Source: Diploptera punctata (Eukaryota > Arthropoda > Insecta > Blattodea > Blaberidae). From it: a DNA stretch of 64,000 bases. The translations under genes and the position numbers were made by a program. How positions within the stretch are numbered: position 1 is the stretch's first letter; the number at the start of each line of letters is the position of its first letter. The notes below the pieces were generated by a model that was given only the letters and a program-made list of their open reading frames with translations, was not told where the DNA came from and did no database searches. Below are positions 24,020-35,309 of the stretch, piece after piece. The stretch spans positions 558,001 through 622,000 of the forward strand of contig JASPKZ010005707.1 in assembly GCA_030220185.1 (NCBI GenBank), read 5' to 3'.

Positions 24020-24598
24020 TCAAGGAACGTTTACACTGTTCAACATGATTTTTTGTCTCATGAGTACCAATAGTTGTACTTAATGCAGTTTTTTTATCGT
24101 GTTTTCAAATATGTATTTGGAATTTCTCAATCACCTGCAGTTTTTTTTATTTCAATTTCGATTAATGAAGTAAATAACTATTTTTTAATAAACGTTTTTT
24201 CGTCCATTTGTCTATTGTAAAATAAAGCCAAATGAGCTAACTCAGGAGATTTCAGCTATGGAAAAGATATATCAAGGCAAATGGAATCCTAATATGCTGG
24301 CCGATTATTGTTGGACCATCAAGAGGGATGCTCCACAGGCGAAATATAGCAGAAAATCGTAATTTCTTACTTTCTAGGTGAGTCCGAATGTTCGAATATT
24401 AGAATAGTAGTTACGAATGTAAGAAAATATTAAAATTTTTGAAATTATAAATTTCTCTCTCTCTCGGAAACCTTGCGTGATGGAGAAAAACCGATATCAT
24501 ATTTGAATTCAGGAGAAACAATATTATCGGAATCACATATTTGTCTTCCTGAGACAAAAAAAAAAGTTTATTTTTTTGTTGATCAGTGTAATTTATAT
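24020..24598 (+). mobile_element. Element G, third copy
   Basis: The frame MEKIYQGKWNPNMLADYCW then KRDAPQAKYSRKS (one in-frame stop before FLTF) at about 24258-24378, with the same 3' region and a shared upstream block (CAACATGATTTTTTGTCTCA). Confidence 0.65.
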
Positions 24599-24788
24599 AA
24601 TTATATGAAATCATCATTAAAGTTTATTTTATGTTTTGTTGAACCTGTACTTAATATTTTTTGTGTTTTGTTAGAATATAAATTATTGTTTTTGTTTAAG
24701 ATAAATTAAATATCACAGTGATTTATCCCTATAAAAGTTCAAAACACGTTTCTTTGCCTAGCAGCTACGAAGTAAGGTGTCATTGATT

Positions 24789-24828
24789 GTTATCCATCCA
24801 TCCATAGTAATTCTGCCCGAGGGCAGGT
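24789..24828 (-). mobile_element. SINE-4b 3' terminus
   Basis: TATCCATCCATCCATAGTAA TTCTGCCCGAGGGCAGG, the reverse of the 4b end, abutting element H. Confidence 0.65.
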
Positions 24829-24831
24829 TTT

Positions 24832-25551
24832 TCATAAGTAATGCCACGAGTAATTTCCAAATTATCGATAAATTCACGACTCACGAAGTGAGGAGTGAAT
24901 TTATCTAGAGAATTTGGAAATCAAGAGTGGCATTTGTTAGGACTATTTAACGAATAAAATTAAGCTGTTTACTCACAAATCATTATTTAACTATAGTTAT
25001 TTTAAAATATTTATATATTTAATGTAAACGCGCGATGTTTAAAAACAAATGAGAAACGATAGGTACGCTTTCTACTGCTTCTTTTGTTTATCACTGCAAC
25101 CAGATCATACTATTTATTGCCAAAGGAACGCAATATTGTAAGAATGCTCTCTAGTGGAGAAAAAATGAAACACATCAATCTGTATATTAATTCATTTTTG
25201 ATGTCGTATGATGTAAATATGACATATTTTTCTCGATTATTACCTGGGAAAAAATACATTTAAGAAAGTGCAAACAGTGGTTTCTTTTTTTGGTGGTATA
25301 ATCAATTGCTACAAATGTTGACATGTAAGCACTATTATATACAATCTGGTAGCCGTATTTGTTATAGGCTCAGTCACTGCAAAATAACGGTCAGACCTGT
25401 TTAGAATATTAAAAAGGAGGAGCTTTGTTTAATATATGATAATCCTAACACTGATAAATATTTCGTGAAACACGACTCTGATTGGTTGTAAAACAGAAAT
25501 CATTGAAACGTGATTGGTCATTGACTCCCATTTGGGGCATGAGTTAAATAG
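24832..25551 (+). mobile_element. Element H, full copy
   Basis: TCATAAGTAATGCC at the start, full palindrome (GATAAATTCACGACTCACGA / GAGTGAATTTATC), AATAG at the end. A SINE-4b follows immediately. Confidence 0.88.
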
Positions 25552-25823
25552 TCACTGTAATCATAGCATTTTCATGCTATGCTATGCAGCTTTACTAAGG
25601 AAATATAGGTGTGGTAGCTTCCCTTTGCTTTCCACACCGGTGAAGGATGATGATGATGGCTGGATGATTTTCGGGGACCGTTGGGCCCTAAACGTCTTGA
25701 TATTTGTCTTACAGGTGAGGAAAACCACCGAAAAGAATCATCCAGGAGCTTGCCCCGACCGGAAATCGAACCCGGGCTCGCTGCGTAGCAAGGCAGCACA
25801 CTACCTCGAGACCACAACGGTGG
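25552..25823 (-). mobile_element. SINE-4b, reverse copy
   Basis: Reverse of the 4b body and head, ending ACCTCGAGACCACAACGGTG. Its distal end (GGGCAGAATTACT) is missing where it joins element H. Confidence 0.8.
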
Positions 25824-26089
25824 TGATTGTTATAACAGTAGATAAATAAGATTATGCAATAGTGGATTTAACATTTCAACTCATTTTGTTGGGTCTACTT
25901 TGTTTTGCATAATAAATTAGAGCAACAATAAATCAAAGTACAATTATCGTGTACCACTTCATTTAAATCTTTATTGCGTTGTCAACATGCTACTATATTT
26001 TATCAGCACACTCATTCCTGAAGATAATAATTCACGAATCACTATGCCATTTAACGACCAAAGAAAACACTTTATTCTAGTTACATAAA
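25824..26089. other. No gene seen
   Basis: Short AT-rich spacer without recognisable features. Confidence 0.45.
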
Positions 26090-26814
26090 ACTAAATATAT
26101 GGTCACACGTAGAAATACATTATATTATGGAAATAGACAGCTAATGACAAATGAGGGAAATTTTGAGAAAGTGGCTGAATTCAAATACCTAGGAACAATA
26201 ATCACAAATAGGAGTGAGATGCATAAAGAAATTAAACATAGGCTCAATTCTGGAAATGCGTGCTATTATGCATTTACAGAGACTCTTGATGTCCCAACTC
26301 CTTTCAAAAACGTTAAACTGAAAATATATAAAAACTATTATTCTACCAGTTATTATTATATGGATGCGAAATATGGACTCTTACTTTAAGGGAGGAAAGG
26401 AGATTACAATTATTTGAGAATAAAGTAGTTAGGAAAATTGTTGGACCAAAGAGAGATGAACAGACAGGTGAATGGAGAAGACTACATAACAATGAACTAA
26501 CGTAGTCTTTATAGGAAGCCAGATATAATAAGAACAGTTACGTCTCGTAGACTGCGATGGGCAGGACATGTTGCACATATGGTGAATGAAAGACTTGCAT
26601 GGAAGCTTCTTGTCTTGTAGGACAGCCAGAGGGAAAACACCCAGTTGGTAGACCAAGAATGAGGTGGGAGAATAACATTAACTATGATTTGAGGGAAGTG
26701 GATACAGGGAATGATTGGAAAGCATTGGCTCAGGATAGGGATGTATGGAGAGCTTATGTCCGCGCGGCCATGAACCTACGGGTTCGATAGTGCTAGTGAG
26801 TAAGTAAGTACACC
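26090..26814 (+). mobile_element. LINE-A 3' half
   Basis: Starts at TKYMVTRRNTLYYGN (after the RT active site). Frames broken by indels. Ends NLRVR-stop and GTAAGTAAG at 26814. Confidence 0.88.
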
Positions 26815-27049
26815 GTCCAAATTTATTTTTGTACCATCGCAATGGTCCAGAGTCGCCAGATGCAGGAAAAGATGGAGAACGATGGAGAGCCAACTGTGTA
26901 TTAACTAATCACAGAACAGACAGTGTATACAAACCAAGTGCTACATCCAAGTCAACTTCTCACCACGGAGTAGCTCACCGGGTGACACTCTCAAATAGAG
27001 CTTAACCCCTGTACAGGGAGGCCTTTGCCCTAAAGGGACATATCAGGCT

Positions 27050-27080
<31 letters not shown>

Positions 27081-27523
27081 CCATAGTGTACTTACTAGGT
27101 TTGTTGTCATGAATCGAAAGTTCACATTGCCACACCTAACCTAGTTGCTATGCAAACAAAAGAAAACGCAGTACGTCAATTAAATGGCGACTGACAAAAC
27201 AATTACAACATTTTCTCGGATATAAGTATGTCTAAGAAAATTTCTTGGGTTTTCCGCATCATGGATTCAAGGTCGGCCTCTGGCCACTGATTCCGATGTT
27301 TTGGACCTTGCAGTAACACGACCAATCGGAAGAGGGATTTAACGATGGATTACACATTTTTTTTGAACCACACAATGACATGGAGGACCTTAGCTAATGA
27401 GTGATCAACTCAATGCCAGGGCCTCCTCCGAGACAACACAACATTAAGACAAAACAACTATTCTCACACATATTCATATTAAGCATGGCGGATATAATGA
27501 AGGTTATTAACCAAGGCCACGTG
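26815..27523. other. No gene; one TTTA run
   Basis: Unassigned sequence. TTTA tetranucleotides at about 27050-27081. A 27401-27566 frame runs into a SINE head and TTA array and is not credible. Confidence 0.45.
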
Positions 27524-27568
27524 ATGTTCGGGGACCGTTGGCTGCGACGCTATCCCGAGACCACAGCG
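27524..27568 (-). mobile_element. Collapsed SINE-4 remnant
   Basis: TTCGGGGACCGTTGGC then ATCCCGAGACCACAGCGGTC: the two ends of the SINE-4 head region joined with the middle deleted, facing the copy at 27660 across a TTA array. Confidence 0.55.
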
Positions 27569-27569
27569 G

Positions 27570-27575
27570 TCCATC

Positions 27576-27657
<82 letters not shown>
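27570..27657. repeat. TTA microsatellite
   Basis: Uninterrupted TTA array between two oppositely oriented SINE-4 sequences. Confidence 0.95.
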
Positions 27658-27659
27658 TA

Positions 27660-27980
27660 ATTGTCCACCGCTGTGGCCTCGAGGTAGCGTGCTGCCTTGT
27701 CACGCAGCGACCACGGTCGGGACAGTTTTTCTGGGTGAGGTTTTTTATCGGGGTTTTTCCTCACCTGTAAGACAAATGTCAGGAAACCTTTAAGGCCCAA
27801 ACGGTCGCAGAAATCATATGGCCATCATCATCATCATCATCATCATCCTTCACCGGTGTGGAAAGTAACGGGAAGCTACCACACCTACAATTCCCTAGTA
27901 AAGCTGCAAAGCATAGCATGAAAATGCTACGAATGCAGTGAAAGACCTGCCCTCGGGCAGAATTACTATGGATGGATGGA
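27660..27980 (+). mobile_element. SINE-4b
   Basis: Head TGGCCTCGAGGTAGCGTGCT (B box partly lost), CAT repeats, 4b body with the CATAGCATGAAAATGCTA hairpin and GGGCAGAATTACTATGGATG end. Confidence 0.85.
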
Positions 27981-28469
27981 TTATTATTATTATCATCATC
28001 ATTATGATTATTATTTATTCGTCGTAACTTATGTTTTTTCATAATTTTTCGAACTACTTTTCACCCCCCCCATCAATAAATTTATTCATACGCACGAACT
28101 AGTTACTGTATATTGTAAGCAACATGAATAAACACTGCTAATGGCGTTTAACCTCATAACCTCAACGTGGATAAGCGACACATTGTCACGTGATACCAGT
28201 GTTTTTGTTATAATCACGCCTGCCGTACTTTCTAATGTCCATGATGTGGTACCGTTCATACAGTGTGTTCCATATTTTAATATCAATTTTAAATGACACT
28301 TGATTCGTCTAAGTGCAGAAAATAAAACCAATAATCTCGCTTCGGAATCATTCCACGTCAAATCGGACTAATTTAAAGGAAATTTAACGTTGTTGTTGTT
28401 GTTTAAATTTCTGTGATTTTTTATTCAATTCACAAAACAAAAATAAAATATTTAGTGATTAAATAAACT
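27981..28469. other. No gene seen
   Basis: AT-rich, short TTG and ATT runs, no supported ORF. Confidence 0.45.
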
Positions 28470-28565
28470 AAAACTATTAAAGTTTTATATGATTTTCATA
28501 TTTATTTTAATACAAATTCGTTACAGCTGTTTCAGTACTTGGTACCTTCTTCAGAGGAATACTAC
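28470..28565. repeat. Foldback-family fragment
   Basis: TATGATTTTCATATTTATT, TTACAGCTGTTTCAGTAC and TGGTACCTTCTTCAG parallel the arm of the 2697-3225 foldback. Only one arm end is present. Confidence 0.65.
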
Positions 28566-28603
28566 GGATACAAATTAATTTCATTATTATGCATACTCTC
28601 AAT

Positions 28604-28636
<33 letters not shown>

Positions 28637-28769
28637 GACTTTATTAGACAAAAAGTAAGATATTTACAATATTATTTACAAATATGGGTCGCACGGGCAG
28701 TAAGCCGTACGTGCTGTTGACAGTCCGTTACAATAAAGTAATAATTGCTACTAGTGTAAAGAAAAAAAA

Positions 28770-29290
28770 ACAACAAAAAAAGCAATAACATTACAATTAC
28801 ATAAAGAAAACACAATAATAATATTACAATTAAATAATAACACAATAGCATTATACACTAAAAAAAGCATAAACATTACAATTACATAAAGAAAACGCAA
28901 TAATATTACAATTAAATAATAACACAATAGCATTATACACTAAAAAAAGCAAATAACATTACAATTACATAAAGAAAACGCAATAATATTACAATTAAAT
29001 AATAACACAATAGCATTATACACTAAAAAAAGCAATAACATTACAATTACATAAAGAAAACGCAATAATATTACAATTAAATAATAACACAATAGCATTA
29101 TACACTAAAAAAAGCAATAACATTACAATTACATAAAGAAAACGCAATAATATTACAATTAAATAATAACACAATAGCATTATACACTAAAAAAAGCAAT
29201 AACATTACAATTACATAAAGAAAACGCAATAATATTACAATTAAATAAAAACACAATAGCATTATACACTAAAAAAAGCAATAACATTAC
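28770..29290. repeat. 82-bp tandem array inside LINE-I
   Basis: Successive TTATACACTA marks at 28851, 28933, 29016, 29098, 29180 and 29262 give a period of 82-83. The LINE-I copy at 14525 has a single unit and the copy at 47005 about two, so the array length varies between copies. Confidence 0.92.
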
Positions 29291-29723
29291 TTACTTACTC
29301 ACTGGCACTATCGAACCCGAAGGTTCATGCCCGCGCGGACATAAGCTCTCCATACATCCCTATCCTGAGCTAATGCTTTCCAATCATTCCCTGTATAATC
29401 TACTTCCCTTAAATCATAATGAGCCTTTGGCATGGGTTCCCTGAAGTAGTCCCCGCCCGGAGAACCGAATGGGGGACTATTTGACCTCCGGAAAATTTTA
29501 CCCCAGATGAACCCATGTCCGCATTTCTTGACGGTTATATTTTTACGGTGAAAGATCGTCACTCTTTCGCCCAAGGTACTTTTCTCGTCTGGCTTATCAC
29601 CTTCGACCAGTCCGGCATGGGTAACCCTATCGGCAGCAATGCTACCGCCGGCATAGCTCTCAGGATCATTTAAGCACGCAAGCCACTCCACCACGACAAG
29701 GTAAAGATACCATGGAGGGCAAT
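29291..29723 (-). mobile_element. Internally deleted LINE-A: 5' UTR joined to the 3' end
   Basis: Read on the minus strand it opens with a 5'-leader-like sequence (TACCTTGTCGTGGTGGAG ... GCTTGCGTGC) of about 300 bp and jumps at about 29420 straight to the last 130 bp of LINE-A (DLREVDYTGNDWKALAQ to NLRVR-stop). Flanked by ACATTAC (29284-29290 and 29724-29730), so it inserted as one short unit. That the leader belongs to LINE-A is inference. Confidence 0.7.
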
Positions 29724-29858
29724 ACATTACAATTACATAAAGAAAACACAGTAATATTACAATTAAATAATAACACAATATCATTATACATTAATTAAGT
29801 TATCTATAATTATTAAGAATTAATGGTATTGCATTTTGATAACATATATTTATTCATG

Positions 29859-29896
29859 CGTAACAGGCCTTGGCCTAATACTTGGAAGGAAGAAGA
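29859..29896 (+). mobile_element. 38-bp LINE tail insertion
   Basis: CGTAACAGGCCTTGGCCTAA through GGAAGGAAGAAGA, with a 13-bp duplication ATATTTATTCATG on both sides (29846-29858 and 29897-29909). Same sequence, reversed, at 10459-10500. Confidence 0.85.
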
Positions 29897-30202
29897 ATAT
29901 TTATTCATGAATGAGTGTTGTTCTTATTTTCCGCGAGTATAGGCCAAGGGCCTTCCAGGCATGTTTCGCTTAGAGTTTTTATATACACTCAGGTAGGTAA
30001 CAAGTGCAACTAATCAACTGAATGTAAACAAAAACAGTGCAATAAACATTCTCTTATTATACATTTAAAAGAGATGGTACATTTAAATCCGGTTGGAAAT
30101 TTAACAGCCTATAGCTCTTCTTCAATTTATTTATTTCTACAAGTTCTAAAATATCTAGTGTTTCCCTTTGTTACAAACGTATAAAACTTTGAAACTTGAA
30201 TT

Positions 30203-30500
30203 CCGTAGGGAATAGTGGTTATGCTCCTTGCCTCTGGTCCCGAGGGTCGCGGCTTCAAACCCGGCCGGGATCAATTGATTTTTTTAGGATGGAAAAATCC
30301 AAGGAGCAAGTCCTCCGGGAGGGACTTTAAGCCGTGGGTCCCGAGTCTGAAAATTTTCAGGCTCGTAAAAGATCCTTTAAGCCTGAATGAAAAGGCCTCT
30401 AAGCAAAATTTACCGACTTTTCCCGTCCTAGTACTACATTGGTTTCCTAGATGTCAGTATGAGGCGGAACGCTGACCACGGACCACTCAAATGACATTTA
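30203..30500 (+). mobile_element. SINE-3
   Basis: Head AGGGAATAGTGGTTATGCTC with B-box-like GGCTTCAAACCC, body AAGGAGCAAGTCCTCCGGGA ... GAGGCGGAACGCTGACCA. The terminal inverted head seen at 33437 is mostly deleted here (GACCACGGACCACT). Confidence 0.75.
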
Positions 30501-30747
30501 TACAAAAACAAGTGTAACTAAATTAGTATCGTTCAAATACTTCCCTCTAGGGAGAGAGCGCCTAAATTTCTGTTAAGGGAAACATGGGCTTACAAGACAA
30601 GGGGGTCCCAAAAAAAATTAATTCACTACTTCCTCCGAAATCTTCATGGGAACACAGATTTAATTGTTTTTATTGGGCAGTAGCCCTATCAGAAAAAAAA
30701 CACATCTTATTTCCTTCCTCGGCAACAATAATAATTGTCTACATATG

Positions 30748-30895
30748 TCACGTACGGTGCCCACCCAGCAGTTTGTGAAATTTAGGTAACTACAATATGC
30801 AGTGGTCTCAGGTTGGGTAAATCAGCTATAACCTCTGAAAGACTCGACATGTTGATAACACGTCGCCCCTATATCGGCTAGATGAACAGCTAATG
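30748..30895 (+). mobile_element. SINE-1 body, diverged fragment
   Basis: GGTGCCCACCCAGCAGTTTG, ATCAGCTATAACCTCT and GACTCGACATGTTGATAACA in SINE-1 order. No head. Confidence 0.7.
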
Positions 30896-31454
30896 TAAAT
30901 AAATAACAAGCGAACTTATTGCACCTGTTACTTGCTTCAGGTTTTATTGTGGCAACTCCAACGTTGAAAGATTGACATGGTGTCCCTTGATTACATAGTA
31001 ACACGCCTACACCGTTCAGCCGTTGAATGCCACGATATTGTTTATGAATCCACGGAACACGACAGGTTGTTCTTTTTTAGTGTATGATATAGTAGTATTG
31101 TGTTGTTGTGAGACAATTACGTAATAAAATTAATAATTACTACTGCTTTCTTCCCTTCACTTCGAAATTATAAAATGGGCGGAGCATGAGTGAGGGGCTT
31201 TCACAGGCCTTCCCAGTCACCAGGCAGAGTGATGGTGCTCTACATGGCATGACATGTACATAATCCATTTTTGAATGGAATTTACAATCACTTCTCGATC
31301 TTTATTTCACTTATACCACAGCAAAGAGAAGGTCCCATAAATTTGATAAAAACCACCTGTTAATGAGACACTGAGAGTTACTTAAAGGGTTCTATCCTTT
31401 AAAATTAAATTTATTTATTTATATACAGAATTTTAATGTTTACACATCTTTCTG
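30896..31454. other. No gene seen
   Basis: Unassigned. No frame longer than chance and no repeat recognised. Confidence 0.45.
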
Positions 31455-32440
31455 TGCCTAAAGTTTTATTTTTCTTCTCCACTCGTCTCTCTCCATCCAT
31501 GTCCTCAGTCCTCTTGCTCTAATTCCAATTCTTATTTCCTGCATCCAAGAGTTTCGAAGTCTTCCTCTCCTCCTTCTTCCAGGTGGACACCATTCCAATG
31601 TTTTCCTGGGTAATCTTTCTTCTTGCATTCGTCGTACGTGCCCATGCCAATATAATTGCTTATACCGTATATAATCTACTACTGAATAACCAGTATTCAT
31701 TTTTTCTCTTATGACAGTATTTCTTATTTTGTCTAATTTTGAACATCTTGCTGCTCTCCCCAAGAAATCCATTTCCATCGACATAAGTTTTTGTTCTAAG
31801 TTTTTGTTGAATTTCCAAACTTCAGCTCCATATGTGACAGTACTTCTCACTATTGAATTATATATTTGTAACTTATTTTTCCTGGTTATATGTCTGTTCC
31901 ATAAGACTCCATTCATCATTGGTGTTATTGCTCTACCTTTATTTATTCCGTTCTTAATATCACTTTTTTGTTTATCCTCTTTATCTAATTTTACTCCCAG
32001 ATACTCAAATTCTTCACATCCTCTAAATATACCCCTTTTCATCTTCTAATATCAAATCTTCGGTTTCGGCTCCACATCCCATATAAAATGTGTTTTTTCT
32101 AAATGTATTTTCAAACCCCAGTTATCGTATTCGTCCAATAATTTTCTGAACATAAACTCCATGTCTTCATATTGTTGAGCAATTATTATCTGGTCATCCG
32201 CAAATAACAGTGTATGTATTGTATCTGTTGATCCATCTCCCATTCCTGAACATTTTTTGCTGCAGTTTGACAGCGCTTTATGTATAAATATCTTAAATAA
32301 TGTTGGTGATATGCTACAACCTTGACGAAGGCCTTTTGTTACTTTAATTTCTTCTGATGTATATTTTCCAATTTTAATTTTAGATACTGCATTTTTATAC
32401 AAAATTTTTATTGCATTAATAATTGTATTGTTAAAATAAA
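31455..32440 (-). mobile_element. LINE-D relative, RT to C-terminus
   Basis: The reverse strand reads KVTKGLRQGCSISPTLFKIF, LLFADDQIIIAQQYEDMEFM, then a stop near 32050. In the next frame it reads CEEFEYLGVKLDKEDKQ, YGAEVWKFNK and GRRRRGRLRNSW to the stop at 31458. The FADD box is intact and only one interruption was seen, so this is one of the least damaged RT segments here. Confidence 0.85.
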
Positions 32441-33195
32441 TAAATGATAGTTTAAAAAACTAAAACAACACGCTTTATTAGAAAACCAAACTAAAAAATA
32501 AATAATAGTCTAAAAGAACTAAGGGGGCACGCCGTAGCGTAGTGGTTAAGGCACTGAGCTACAAGTCGGAGGGTCGAGGGTTCAAGTCCCGTTGGGGTCA
32601 GGATTTTTAAACTGACCCAAACCCTCTGGCGGCACTATGGCCCTGGGGTCGACTCAGCCTCTAACGGAAATGAGTACCAGACGCTTGTTCTGGGGTAAAG
32701 GCGGCCGTCACGCAGGGCTGACAACCCGGCTGACATAAAGTGCCGATTGTCTAGAAAAAGTGGGAGCCTTAACCTCCTACTACCCCAAGGGCCTCCGGGT
32801 CTGTTGTGGGATCACTTTACTTCACTAAAAGAACTAAAACAACACGCTTTATTAGAAAACCGAACTAAAAATGAAAAATCATTTTAATTTCCAACACGCT
32901 TGGGATAAGATTAAAGTGGTAAAAAAAGCATCTCCAACACATCTAGAATAAAACTAGAGTTATCTACAAAAAAAAATAATTTTACCATCAAATACGTGGT
33001 GTGTTCTATATCAATTAATATATTTGGTAATAAACAGATATTGGTAAAAAAAAATATCTAAGAAGAAAACGTAAAAAAACCATAAGAAGCACCCGACGCT
33101 TTTGATGGTAAGATTATTTTTTGTTTTAGATAACTCTAGTTTTCCGTTACATAGATAGACAGATACAGGTCAAGCTAATATAAAGCGTTTAAAAA
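32441..33195. mobile_element. Element J (unclassified repeat) with SINE-2 insert
   Basis: AACAACACGCTTTATTAGAA units, TTTCCAACACGCTTGGGATA and AATTTTACCATCAAATACGT also occur at 38200-38968. The end (CCGTTACATAGATAG ... CTAATATAAAGCG) recurs inverted at 37795-37850. No coding frame. Confidence 0.65.
32523..32824 (+). mobile_element. SINE-2, complete
   Basis: Head GCCGTAGCGTAGTGGTTAAG (A box) and GGGTTCAAGTCCC (B box), body GGCACTATGGCCCTGGGGTC ... GATCACTTTACTTCA. Flanked by a 13-bp duplication CTAAAAGAACTAA at 32510-32522 and 32825-32837. Confidence 0.92.
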
Positions 33196-33436
33196 AAGCT
33201 TAAAATTTTATCCACCATGATCATCACTTCTAGGTTTAAGCGATTCGCATGTTCCAAATTCACAATGATTCCTTCCATATGTTCCTGGGTCTTCCTACAT
33301 ACCTTAATCCACATGGTTTATAATTATATACTATCTTGGGCAATTTTTTTCTTCCATTCTCTGAACATGATGTTCCCAGCCGACGCGGTGTTATAGAATT
33401 CTATGTATTAAATATTCTGTTCTTATTTCATAATTT

Positions 33437-33757
33437 GATCGGCCGCGGTGGACTAGTGGTTATGATCCTTGCCTCTGGTCAGCGTTCCGCCTCATACTGA
33501 CATCTAGGAAACCGAGGTAGTACTAGGACGGGAAAATTCGGTAAATTTTGCTTAGAGGCATTTTCATTCAGGCTGAAGCATCTTTTACGAACCTGAAAAT
33601 GTTCAGACTCGGGACCAACGGCTTAACGTCCCTCCCGGAGGACTTGCTCCTTGGATTTTTCCGTCCTAAAAAAATCCATCGACCCCGGCCGGGTTGGAAC
33701 CCGCGACCATCGGAACCAGAAGCAAGGAGCATAACCTCAAGTCCACCGCGGCCGACT
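33437..33757 (-). mobile_element. SINE-3 with terminal inverted tRNA-like heads
   Basis: On the minus strand the head is CGGCCGCGGTGGACTTGAGG ... GGGTTCCAACCCGG, with the SINE-3 body after it. The other end is a 41-bp inverted copy of the head (33439-33479 against 33715-33755, about five mismatches). Confidence 0.85.
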
Positions 33758-33764
33758 CATCTAA

Positions 33765-34290
33765 TATATAAAAATGAATGTTTGTTTGTTTGTTAGCTTG
33801 TTCGTACTTTATACGCGGCCATACGATTGTGATGGGTTTTTTGTAAAATGTTCAGGGGATTCCCGGGATGAACACAGGCTATAAGAGAGTTGTGATACTC
33901 AACTATTACACCCTTAAAAATCACCCTTAAAGTGAAAACGTGCAAAAATCCTTTTTTTTTGCGCTTAATTGGCTTACGCTGGCTAAACCAAAACAAATAC
34001 ACAAAATTAATGTACACAGAATTGAATATCGCAAAACACTCTATAAAAAAGTCCGCGACAGCATATGTTTATCTCTTACGGATAACTCACAATAACCATT
34101 TTTGTTTTTCATTGATGCCAAGAAGATCGCGACAAATACGTAGATTCCTGTGCAAGCATGACAGCACATGTCAGGAATTCTTTTACGGATAACTCACAAT
34201 AATGAATTTTGTCTTATAGCTCATTTATGCCAAGAAGATCGAGATAAGTAAATTCCCGGGCAACAACGGGTAATCGGCACGGGGAATTTG
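33765..34290 (-). mobile_element. Element K, reverse copy
   Basis: AATGAATGTTTGTTTGTTTG at the left edge, TATAAGAGAGTTGTGATACT, repeated TTACGGATAACTCACAATAA and GCCAAGAAGATCG, ending at CCCGGGCAACAACGGGTAAT. Matches 9213-9990 and 10064-10170 in reverse. Confidence 0.55.
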
Positions 34291-34311
34291 GTAGATTAAA
34301 TGGATTTCCTT

Positions 34312-34440
34312 CATAACTAACTAACTCACTGACTCTATCGAACCCGTAGGTTCATGGTCTCACGGACATAGGTCTCCATGCATCCGTATCCTGAGATAAA
34401 GTTTTCTAATTATCCCCTGTATAGTCTATTTCCCTCACAT
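34312..34440 (-). mobile_element. LINE-A 3' end, short and worn
   Basis: CTAACTAACTCACTGACTCT, CGAACCCGTAGGTTCATGG and the following bases to about 34440. Confidence 0.8.
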
Positions 34441-34498
34441 TTACCTATTTCGTTCAAATAATTTTGGTAGTCTATACCTCATATTTAACATAGAAAAG

Positions 34499-35160
34499 AT
34501 CTTCTTCTTCTTCTTCTTCTTCCTCTATGCATGAAAGCTGGCAGCTTCTTGCGTGTTCATTCACTACAGGTCCGGGGTATGGTGACGTCCTTCCATCGTA
34601 GTTGTGGTCTTCCTAACGGCCTTTTCTGCTGAGGTGTCCAGTCACGTACTTTCTTCACTAATCTACTGTTCTCCATTCTATCTACGTGATCGTTCCAGTT
34701 TAGTCTTTCTATCGTTTATCCAGAGGTTTATAGGTTCAATTTCACATTCTTCTCTAATAACAGAGCTGCGAATTTTCTCTCTTAGCGATTGTCCTTAAAA
34801 CTTTCATTTCGGTTGTTTCATTGATTTGTTTTGTTTTTTGAGTTTCTGTTCGGCATTCACAACCATATGTTAGAACTGGTCTTATGACAGATTTGTAAAT
34901 TCTTACTTTTGTATCTATTCTTAAATTTTTATTTTTCCAAACAGTATTGTTTAAACATCCCGATATTTTGTTTGCATTATTTGCTTGATGGAGGATTTCA
35001 TCTGTTATTCTGTTGCTACTATTAATTTCTACTCCTAAATATTTGAATTTCATGACCTGTTCTATACTTTTCCCTTCTGTTTCTAATTTAACACGTCGTG
35101 GGTCCTTGGATATTACCATTGATTTGGTTTTATTTGTTGAGATTTTCATGTTATGTATAG
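34499..35160 (-). mobile_element. LINE-F RT thumb to 3' end
   Basis: The reverse strand reads MKISTNKTKSMVISKDPRR, MKFKYLGVEINSSNRITDE and VRIYKSVIRPVLTYGCE, then breaks. 3' tail is GAA triplets (34499-34520). Confidence 0.8.
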
Positions 35161-35309
35161 AAAAGTTTGTTCAATTAGTTTTCAGTCTTCAAACACGTAT
35201 ACTACTCAAAACAACCTTATTGGCTTCCTCCTTTGCTCCGAGTGTAATATTAGCGGTACCCCTACATGGAATTTTTAATTTTTATATAGTTTTACCACTA
35301 GTATTAATG

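Larger units (their letters stand above)
28604..29930 (-). mobile_element. LINE-I 3' end with expanded array and two nested LINE inserts
   Basis: Begins with TAG triplets (28604-28635; reverse of a TAC tail), then GGACTTTATTAGACA and GGGTCGCACGGGCAGTAAGC. The 82-bp array follows, then inserts at 29291-29723 and 29859-29896. The host element resumes after each. Confidence 0.8.

Noticed and set aside
29308..29784. 158-codon reverse frame combining an unusual N-terminus with the LINE-A end
   Set aside because: As a protein it is a chance fusion over the internal deletion; it is reported instead as a deleted LINE.
30584..30778. 64-codon forward frame MGLQDKG...
   Set aside because: No signals or family resemblance; chance length in unassigned DNA.
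32523..32600. Possible functional tRNA gene at the SINE-2 head
   Set aside because: A and B boxes are present but the acceptor does not close, and the sequence continues into a SINE body bounded by a target duplication.
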